This document shows positions 1 to 5,245 of a stretch of 20,652 bases of DNA, piece after piece. Both the position numbers and the translations under genes were made by a program. The notes beneath the pieces are model-generated. The model was given only the letters and a program-made list of their open reading frames with translations, was not told the origin of the DNA and did no database searches. Source of the DNA: CANHEE01 sp043777755 (lineage in GTDB: Bacteria > Bacteroidota > Bacteroidia > Chitinophagales > Saprospiraceae); contig JAYWHK010000255.1 in the NCBI GenBank assembly GCA_043777755.1, positions 1 to 20,652 on the forward strand. The letters are read 5' to 3'. Numbering within the stretch: the stretch's first letter is position 1; each line of letters opens with the position of its first letter.

Positions 1-8
1 GATTGCTC

Positions 9-56
9 AAAAAGTAATAAATAACTGCCTTACAGTCAGCTATTTATTACTTTTTT
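9..56. terminator. Terminator-like hairpin at left edge
   Basis: A perfect 15-bp inverted repeat (9-23 with 41-55, AAAAAGTAATAAATA) encloses a 17-nt loop. The A-rich 5' arm and T-rich 3' arm give a T-tract in either direction, so it could terminate a gene lying left of the window or act bidirectionally. No partial CDS is visible to its left, so the gene it serves is unknown. Confidence 0.55.
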
Positions 57-102
57 CTCAACGACAAAATAACCACGTTTATTTCTATACGCCTGCTTAA
101 TA

Positions 103-209
103 CATTGTTCTAAAAGTTTGTAATTGTTTGTAATTGTTGTATTATTTTGGTTTTCAATCAGTTAGAACCATTTCAAACAATAGTAAACATTAAATAACTA
201 GAAAAACAG
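103..209 (+). repeat. 107-bp dispersed repeat, copy 1
   Basis: These bases match the reverse complement of 5131-5237 without gaps, at about 97 of 107 positions by hand count. Segments GTTCTAA and TTAGAAC are complementary, and GTTTGTAATTGTTTG and CAAACAATAGTAAAC are partly complementary (12 of 15). In this copy the longer palindrome has decayed; copy 2 keeps it perfect. No ORF is present. It may be a small non-autonomous element or a structured repeat. Confidence 0.75.
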
Positions 210-486
210 TGTAATTAATAATATGCAAAATTATGCCATTTTTACGTTTATTTTTATTTTTTTAATATGTTTTTATCGCATTTTGTGACAGCTATTTTAA
301 CAGAAACAGCGTACTTTAAATATGAAATATTCTTATATTGTTTTATAAATTATTTTTATAATACAAATACGAAATAAAATTATATTCTAAAAATACTTAA
401 ATTACCAAATTTTACGCTAAAAAACCACCTTATTTTTTAAAAAAATTACTTAAAATTGTGCTAAATAAACGGAAGCAATTTTTTTA
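210..486. other. AT-rich intergenic spacer upstream of nth
   Basis: This stretch is very AT-rich with many A and T runs. I see no ORF of plausible length, no RNA gene and no strong inverted repeat. It separates the dispersed repeat from the nth promoter region. Confidence 0.5.
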
Positions 487-494
487 TATCTTTG
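487..494 (+). promoter_or_regulatory. Candidate -7 element for nth
   Basis: TATCTTTG matches the Bacteroidota primary-sigma -7 consensus TAnnTTTG and lies 28 bp before the nth start codon. No TTTG is found at the usual 19-21 bp upstream; the nearest TTG, at 456-458, is too far. The call therefore rests on one box. Confidence 0.35.
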
Positions 495-522
495 CCAACA
501 ATACTAATGAACCAATACTTTT

Positions 523-1152
523 ATGAATAAAAAAGCCAAACATATTGTAGAGATTTTGGAAGCACTCTATCCAGAAACACCCGTTCCGCTGGAACACAGT
601 GATGCCTATACCTTATTGATTTCGGTTTTGTTGTCTGCTCAATGCACAGATGAACGTGTTAATAAAGTAACGCCATTTCTTTTTGCAAAAGCGGACAATC
701 CTTTTGACATGATAAAACTCAGTGTGGAGGAAATTAGAGATATTATCAGACCTTGTGGACTTTCGCCTAAAAAATCACAAGCCATTTATGACCTTTCCCA
801 TATCCTAATCAATAAATACAAGGGAGAAGTACCAGAAGGCTTTCCAGAACTTGAAGAATTGCCAGGCGTTGGGCATAAAACGGCTTCTGTTGTGATGTCG
901 CAGTGGTTCAAGCATCCTGCCGTCCCAGTGGATACGCATATTTTTAGGCTTTGCCACCGTTGGGGACTTTCAGATGGAAAAAATGTAGAAAAAACAGAAG
1001 CTGACATAAAAAAGACTTTTCCAAAGTATCTTTGGAACAAATTGCACCTTCAAATTATTTTTTTTGGAAGAGAATATTGTCCTGCAAGAGGTCACGATTG
1101 GAAAACTTGCCCTATTTGCAGTGTTTATGGTATCAAAGAAATAAAAATATAA
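523..1152 (+). CDS. nth: Endonuclease III (DNA glycosylase/AP lyase)
   Basis: This is a base-excision-repair glycosylase that removes oxidised pyrimidines and cleaves the resulting abasic site in the cytoplasm. The 209-aa length fits the family (E. coli Nth is 211 aa). The helix-hairpin-helix motif LPGVGHKTA is at 113-121, with the expected catalytic Lys119, and the catalytic Asp137 lies in VDTHI. The C-terminal iron-sulfur region is unusual: Cys186, Cys196 and Cys199 are present, spaced C-x9-C-x2-C, but the fourth cysteine of the classical C-x6-C-x2-C-x5-C pattern is absent before the stop. His191 lies inside the loop and could be a substitute ligand; this is inference. The start is the ATG that gives a normal family N-terminus. 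The gene appears monocistronic, upstream of the tRNA-Glu pair. Confidence 0.93.
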   Translation: MNKKAKHIVEILEALYPETPVPLEHSDAYTLLISVLLSAQCTDERVNKVTPFLFAKADNPFDMIKLSVEEIRDIIRPCGLSPKKSQAIYDLSHILINKYKGEVPEGFPELEELPGVGHKTASVVMSQWFKHPAVPVDTHIFRLCHRWGLSDGKNVEKTEADIKKTFPKYLWNKLHLQIIFFGREYCPARGHDWKTCPICSVYGIKEIKI

Positions 1153-1233
1153 AATGCTATCCTACTCATTATCAGATTCTTATGTATGAGTACTAAAAAA
1201 TTTCTTATTTAAAATGATTTTTTTCCCAAAAAG

Positions 1234-1266
1234 TTTGTTTAATTCCTAAATTAAGATGTATCTTTG
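1234..1266 (+). promoter_or_regulatory. Promoter of the tRNA-Glu pair
   Basis: TTTG at 1234-1237 and TATCTTTG at 1259-1266 are separated by 21 bp, matching the Bacteroidota -33/-7 promoter (TTTG, then TAnnTTTG). The predicted start lies a few bases past 1266, about 30 bp before the first tRNA. Confidence 0.65.
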
Positions 1267-1304
1267 CACCGCAAAAGAAAAAAGTTTTGTAGTGAAAGTC
1301 AAAT

Positions 1305-1376
1305 GCTCCGTTCGTCTATCGGTTAGGACACGTCCCTTTCACGGATGAAAGAGGGGTTCGATTCCCCTACGGAGTA
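1305..1376 (+). tRNA. tRNA-Glu (anticodon UUC), copy 1
   Basis: The 72-nt cloverleaf pairs GCTCCGT (1305-1311) with ACGGAGT, leaving discriminator A1376. The G1-U72 wobble follows from these bases. The anticodon arm CGTCC-CTTTCAC-GGATG places TTC in the loop. The T arm AGGGG-TTCGATT-CCCCT is perfect. The 3' CCA is not fully encoded; CAA follows. Confidence 0.95.
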
Positions 1377-1435
1377 CAACTTTCAAGTTTTACTCCTAAA
1401 ACTTAAAAACTTGAATTACTTAACTTTTTCTTTTT

Positions 1436-1507
1436 GCTCCGTTCGTCTATCGGTTAGGACACGTCCCTTTCACGGATGAAAGAGGGGTTCGATTCCCCTA
1501 CGGAGTA
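1436..1507 (+). tRNA. tRNA-Glu (anticodon UUC), copy 2
   Basis: It is identical over all 72 nt to the first copy and lies 59 bp downstream. The linker carries no promoter-like box, so the two are probably one transcript ending at the hairpin that follows. Confidence 0.95.
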
Positions 1508-1517
1508 CAACAAATTT

Positions 1518-1557
1518 AAAAGCAACATTCAGCGTAAAGTTGAATGTTGCTTTTTTT
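1518..1557 (+). terminator. Intrinsic terminator after the tRNA-Glu pair
   Basis: A perfect 14-bp stem (AAAAGCAACATTCA at 1518-1531 with 1541-1554), a 9-nt loop and a run of T make a rho-independent terminator. Its A-rich 5' arm may also stop the convergent minus-strand gene that ends at 1644. Confidence 0.85.
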
Positions 1558-1608
1558 ATTTTTGGTAAAACGAACCTTACTCTTCGATGATTTTGTAGAT
1601 TAATTTTT

Positions 1609-1626
1609 CACGAGCTAAAGCTCATG
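1609..1626. repeat. Short hairpin, possible dispersed-repeat remnant
   Basis: GAGCT-AA-AGCTC forms a small perfect stem between convergent genes, extended by two further pairs after a mismatch. It lacks a T-tract. It resembles short palindromic intergenic motifs common in Bacteroidota, but only one copy is in this window. Confidence 0.3.
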
Positions 1627-1643
1627 CTACCTAAGTTATATTT

Positions 1644-2228
1644 TTATTTTTTCTTCTTTTTCACCACATCACCAAACACATAAAATTCTGGTAATTTTTC
1701 ATTTTCTGCCAATCTTTTACTATGCTCATAAGCGTAAAGATAATCTAAAATTCTATTGATTTGTTCTGTAATATCGTCTTGAAAAATTGGGTCTAATTTC
1801 TGCGCTTTGTCAATGAGCATCGTTGTCCGTTTGACCACGTATTCCGAAAAAGTCATTGAACGATTTCTATCAAATTCATTCAATTTTGTGCGCCAAAGCT
1901 CAAAAGCCTTCAATAAAAGGTGTAAAGTAAGAAAAACCTCGCCCATTTTGTCTTTTGTCACCTTGACGTGTTCTGTAATGAGTCCATTGCAACTTCGCAT
2001 CGCCATCATCAAATTACCTGGCGTGAACCAGCCGCCAACACTTTGTAAATATTCATCAATGGTGTTTTGCACCTTTGTCGTCCGAGCGTCTAAGGTTTCC
2101 TTTTCTTCGAGCAACTCGTAAGTCAGCTTTTTGATTAAATCTGGTTTCAAACGGAGCAAGAGTTTGTCTTTCTCGTCAGCCGAAAGTGCAACAATTGCCG
2201 CTTTTAATTCTGGTGAAATTTTTTCCAT
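1644..2228 (-). CDS. Conserved-type hypothetical protein, 194 aa
   Basis: I cannot assign a function. The protein is soluble, without signal peptide or membrane segment, and looks mainly alpha-helical. The N-terminus (ISPELKAAIVALSADEKDKL) is followed by leucine- and glutamate-rich helices. It contains a Trp-Phe-Thr-Pro motif near residue 67, and the C-terminus ends in a run of five lysines. The ATG at 2228 is the first in-frame start and is preceded by an AT-rich leader, as is usual here. It is convergent with the tRNA genes and separated from the thiamin-type receptor gene upstream by a long palindromic element, so the two are probably not co-transcribed. I believe it is a real gene because no overlapping frame makes a better protein. 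Confidence 0.7.
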   Translation of the reverse strand: MEKISPELKAAIVALSADEKDKLLLRLKPDLIKKLTYELLEEKETLDARTTKVQNTIDEYLQSVGGWFTPGNLMMAMRSCNGLITEHVKVTKDKMGEVFLTLHLLLKAFELWRTKLNEFDRNRSMTFSEYVVKRTTMLIDKAQKLDPIFQDDITEQINRILDYLYAYEHSKRLAENEKLPEFYVFGDVVKKKKK

Positions 2229-2260
2229 AGTATTTTAATGTTGTGTAGTCGTTAGTCAAT

Positions 2261-2282
2261 AAGTCACGCAAAGCGTGATGGC
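2261..2282 (+). repeat. 22-bp hairpin repeat, copy 1
   Basis: The segment beginning AAGTCACGCAAAGCGTGAT contains the small palindrome CACGC-AAA-GCGTG. It recurs on the opposite strand at 5096-5117 with one mismatch. It lies just upstream of the 194-aa gene and is followed by a second small hairpin, GCGC-AAAAT-GCGC. Confidence 0.5.
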
Positions 2283-2311
2283 GCAAAATGCGCTCATCGT
2301 AAGTCGTTTCG

Positions 2312-2596
2312 CCCCTACAGCTCAATGTCATTAAGCTAAGGAATTTGATTTTAAATGCTTTGCTCAACAACCTAATTTACTTTCTGATGCCCTTACCCTA
2401 AAGGGAACTCAGACAAAAAAAGTAAATTTTTCCAATTTTTATGCACTAAAACGATTGTTTTTATTGCATAAAAACAAATAAAATAATACATTTAGGAGTC
2501 ATTCCCTTTAGGATGAGGGCATCAGAAAGTGCTGTTCAAGTCTTTTGCGAAGCAACACATTTTTAAAAATCATTAGCTTAATGACATTCCCCTACA
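2312..2596. mobile_element. MITE-like imperfect palindrome with flanking direct repeat
   Basis: Terminal inverted repeats AATGTCATTAAGCTAA (2324-2339) and its exact complement (2573-2588) bound the element. A second inverted pair, 2379-2407 with 2502-2530, matches at 27 of 29 bases. An inner perfect 10-bp pair, TTTTTATGCA, is at 2436-2445 and 2465-2474. The 8-bp direct repeat CCCCTACA occurs at 2312-2319 and 2589-2596, as a target-site duplication would; on the left, four extra bases (GCTC) separate it from the inverted repeat. No transposase ORF fits inside. I infer a non-autonomous transposon-like element. A large structured intergenic hairpin is the alternative. Confidence 0.55.
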
Positions 2597-2618
2597 ATTG
2601 CACAAATTTACAATTATT

Positions 2619-4799
2619 TTAAATTTTCACACGCAAACTCAACATAAAATTTCTTCCAGCTTGTGGAAAAAGCCCAATTTGACGGTAAATATTGCCATCT
2701 TTGACACTGTAAGCATCAGAAGTTGTAGGGTCAAAATCGGGCGAATTAAAAGCATAAGTCCAAGCATTACTTGAATATTTTTGGTTAAAAACATTGTTTA
2801 ATTGAAAAATAAAATCAACATTTTTCATTTTTTTCCAAGAAAAATCATAATTCAATCGCAGGTCATTTATAAAATAAGGAGATAATGATGCAAGCTCATT
2901 TTTAGTATTGTCAATATATTGCTTTCCTACGTATTTACTTAAAAATGAAGCACTTATACTTTTTGAAAAATTATATTTGAAATCCATCGACGCAATTACA
3001 TCAGGCGAAAAAGCAATATTTGTCTTTTTATAAAAACGTTTTTCTTGTACGCCAGTTGTCCAATTGTCAATGTATTCTTCAAAGTCCAAAATCTTATTTT
3101 GGCTCAATGTCAAGTTTGCATTGACATCAAATTTTTTCCAAGCAAAACCACCATCTAATTCTAAACCAAGGCGATAACTTTTCGCAACATTTGTTCGATT
3201 GTACGCACCAATGTCATTGATTTTTCCAGTCAAAATAAGTTGATTTTTATAATTCATCAAATAAATATTGGCATTGAAATAATTGTTTTGCGTTTGGTAT
3301 TTTGTACCAATTTCGAGGTTTTGTAAGGTTTCTGCTTTTGGACGACTTTCCGTTGAAGACTGTACAAAATCATTTCGGTTTGGCTCACGGCTTGCCATTC
3401 CAAAAGTTGTATAAATGCTTGATTTTGCATTTATTTTATGGGAAAAACCAATTTTAGGATTGAAAAAAGGCATCGAAACGCTTTGAGGCGCATCTTGTCC
3501 ATTGTTGGCTTTTCCTAAAAAGTCATAATGCACTGTTCTGTACTGCAAATCAAGATAAGTCAATGATTTTGAATTGATTAGATAATTTATTTTTCCATAA
3601 ATATTAAAATCTTTTTTCAACGCATTCTGCTTGTAAAAGGTCGAAGGCAAGCCAATAGCTTGTTTTTTAGCCGTCCAAATCACTTCGCCAAAATGATTTC
3701 CATCGTATATATTGTAGCCACCGCCGAGCGTGGCATCAAGTTTTTCATTTTTGAAATTTAAACCCCAAACTGTACCATAAAACCAATTGTCCAACCAACG
3801 GCGTTGTATCAAATCGCTCGTATCGCTTCCAAGCGCAAAATCAGCCAATGCTTTATTTGCTTTGTACTCTTCGTAAAAGCCACGACCTTTGGTAGCAAAA
3901 GTCGCCACATTCAATTTTATTTTATTTGTAAAAACCTGATTATAAAAGAGTTGGTAATGCGATTGTCCGTAATCATCAACCTGATTGGCGTAAGGCTCGC
4001 CCATTTTTTCCATTCCAGCAAGGTTAAAAGTTCGATTGGCTTCCAAAAGTTGAATCGGCAAACCATACCAAGATTGGTAAGTTCGCTCATGCCCATCAAT
4101 AAAATTAAAGCGAAAAGAACTATTTTTTGCCACCCAGCTCAGTCCAAAATCGTAAGACATCAAATCCGAAGCTGCCCTATCAATGTAGCCATCTGAAATG
4201 ATTTTACTGAATTTGGCATCTATTGAAAAACCTTTATGAACGCCTGTTGCTCCTTTCAAAGTCAAACGACGAGTACCAAAAGAACCCATTGATGTTTTGA
4301 TTTCCGCACTTTTTTCTGCTTGTAAAGTGTTGGTATTCAAGTTAATAGATGCGCCAAATGCTCCTGCGCCATTTGTGGAAGTTCCTACGCCACGTTGGAT
4401 TTGTATGCTTTCTGTCGAGCTAAAAATGTCAGGCATATTGACCCAATACACTTGCTGACTTTCGGCATCGTTGTAAGGAATCCCGTTGATGGTCACATTC
4501 ACTCGGGTCGGGTCGCTTCCACGAACTCGAAAACCAGTATAACCAACGCCCATTCCAGCATCAGAAGTTACCACTACCGAAGGAGTATTTTGTAAAAGAT
4601 AAGGTAAGTCCTGACCAAAATCGTTTTTTTGCAATGCTTTTTGGTCGTAATTTTTGAAAGTAACTGGTGTGAAATCACTCGCCCAAGCACTTTTTACAAA
4701 GATTTCGGGAAGCGAATCGCTCTTTTCTTGCACTTGATTTTGGGCAAAAATAGGAATTGAAAAAACAACGCAAAGCGTTGATAAACAATGTTTTAACAT
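2619..4799 (-). CDS. TonB-dependent outer-membrane receptor, probable thiamin transporter
   Basis: This 726-aa outer-membrane beta-barrel would import a ligand using TonB energy. The signal peptide MLKHCLSTLCVVFSIPIFAQ is followed by a plug domain containing FRVRGSDPTRVNVTINGIPY and a QRGVGTSTNGAGAFG segment, then a long barrel rich in aromatic and Asn residues that ends in a predicted strand (FMLSLRVKI). No N-terminal carboxypeptidase-like extension is present. The ligand is inferred from the TPP riboswitch in its leader; riboswitch-controlled TonB receptors for thiamin are known in Bacteroides. I chose the ATG at 4799 because a TTG start 39 bp upstream would put 13 extra residues before the signal peptide. 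No pnuT or thiamin kinase gene is adjacent, so it appears to be a stand-alone uptake gene. Confidence 0.85.
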   Translation of the reverse strand: MLKHCLSTLCVVFSIPIFAQNQVQEKSDSLPEIFVKSAWASDFTPVTFKNYDQKALQKNDFGQDLPYLLQNTPSVVVTSDAGMGVGYTGFRVRGSDPTRVNVTINGIPYNDAESQQVYWVNMPDIFSSTESIQIQRGVGTSTNGAGAFGASINLNTNTLQAEKSAEIKTSMGSFGTRRLTLKGATGVHKGFSIDAKFSKIISDGYIDRAASDLMSYDFGLSWVAKNSSFRFNFIDGHERTYQSWYGLPIQLLEANRTFNLAGMEKMGEPYANQVDDYGQSHYQLFYNQVFTNKIKLNVATFATKGRGFYEEYKANKALADFALGSDTSDLIQRRWLDNWFYGTVWGLNFKNEKLDATLGGGYNIYDGNHFGEVIWTAKKQAIGLPSTFYKQNALKKDFNIYGKINYLINSKSLTYLDLQYRTVHYDFLGKANNGQDAPQSVSMPFFNPKIGFSHKINAKSSIYTTFGMASREPNRNDFVQSSTESRPKAETLQNLEIGTKYQTQNNYFNANIYLMNYKNQLILTGKINDIGAYNRTNVAKSYRLGLELDGGFAWKKFDVNANLTLSQNKILDFEEYIDNWTTGVQEKRFYKKTNIAFSPDVIASMDFKYNFSKSISASFLSKYVGKQYIDNTKNELASLSPYFINDLRLNYDFSWKKMKNVDFIFQLNNVFNQKYSSNAWTYAFNSPDFDPTTSDAYSVKDGNIYRQIGLFPQAGRNFMLSLRVKI

Positions 4800-4867
4800 A
4801 AAATAAATAAAATTAAAATTGCGTGATGTGTCAAACAAAAGGGTATTGTTCGACTGAATTCATCAGC

Positions 4868-5007
4868 CCAAATTGGATTCCCTTAACGACATTACTCGCT
4901 CAGGTTCAATGGGTATAATCTCAGCCTTTTTCAGTGAACAGTGAACAATTAACTGTTAGTTGTTAACTGTTAGTTGTTAGTTGAAAAAAGCACCCCGTAG
5001 AGATTGG
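4868..5007 (-). promoter_or_regulatory. TPP riboswitch aptamer (THI element)
   Basis: Read on the minus strand, the order is CGGGGTGC, a P3 arm, GGCTGAGA, TATACCC, TTGAACCTGA, GTAATGTCG, then AAGGGAA. This is the conserved TPP aptamer. P2 pairs GGGGT with ACCC. P3 pairs 4982-4991 with 4924-4933 (10 bp including one G-U) and holds a 48-nt insert made of short tandem repeats. P1 looks weak (CCAAT with ATTTGG). The aptamer ends about 68 nt before the receptor start codon. When TPP is plentiful it should reduce receptor expression. No classical terminator is visible in the expression platform, so control at translation is more likely; this is inference. Confidence 0.93.
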
Positions 5008-5018
5008 TAAAAACCACA

Positions 5019-5026
5019 CAAAAGTA
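5019..5026 (-). promoter_or_regulatory. Candidate -7 element for the riboswitch transcript
   Basis: On the minus strand this reads TACTTTTG, matching TAnnTTTG. The implied start, near 5012, falls just ahead of the aptamer's P1 stem, where it should be. No good -33 box is seen at the normal distance. Confidence 0.45.
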
Positions 5027-5095
5027 AGTTCTTAATTTTTAATAAAAAAGATTATAACTCAAATAAGTGAAAAAATGACAAAAAATAGTATGTTT

Positions 5096-5117
5096 GCCAT
5101 CACGTTTTGCGTGACTT
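5096..5117 (-). repeat. 22-bp hairpin repeat, copy 2
   Basis: The reverse complement of the element at 2261-2282, differing at one of 22 bases (GCAAAACG versus GCAAAGCG). It lies 13 bp from the second copy of the 107-bp repeat, in the spacer between the receptor and the GH13 gene. Confidence 0.5.
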
Positions 5118-5130
5118 ACAAACTCAAAAG

Positions 5131-5237
5131 CTGTTTTTTTAGTTATTTAATGTTTGCTATTGTTTAAAATGGTTCTAACTAATTGAAAACCAAAACAATA
5201 CAACAATGATAAACAATAGCAAACTTTTAGAACAATT
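5131..5237 (-). repeat. 107-bp dispersed repeat, copy 2
   Basis: This is the inverted partner of 103-209 (about 97 of 107 identical, no gaps). It contains a perfect 15-bp inverted repeat, GTTTGCTATTGTTTA at 5152-5166 and its complement at 5210-5224. An interleaved 7-bp pair, GTTCTAA at 5172-5178 with TTAGAAC at 5227-5233, could form a pseudoknot-like fold. It ends 8 bp before the GH13 start codon, so it forms most of that gene's leader. Confidence 0.75.
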
Positions 5238-5245
5238 GACTTACA

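Noticed and set aside
1163..1192. Weak hairpin TACTCAT / ATGAGTA after nth, considered as its terminator
   Set aside because: The stem is only 7 bp with a 16-nt loop and no T-tract directly after it.
2176..2370. A 64-codon minus-strand frame overlapping the MITE-like element
   Set aside because: It runs through the left arm of the palindromic element and overlaps the 194-aa gene; the protein has no motif. I treat it as non-coding.
4800..4838. Earlier TTG start for the TonB receptor
   Set aside because: It would add 13 residues before a good signal peptide; the ATG at 4799 gives the normal form.
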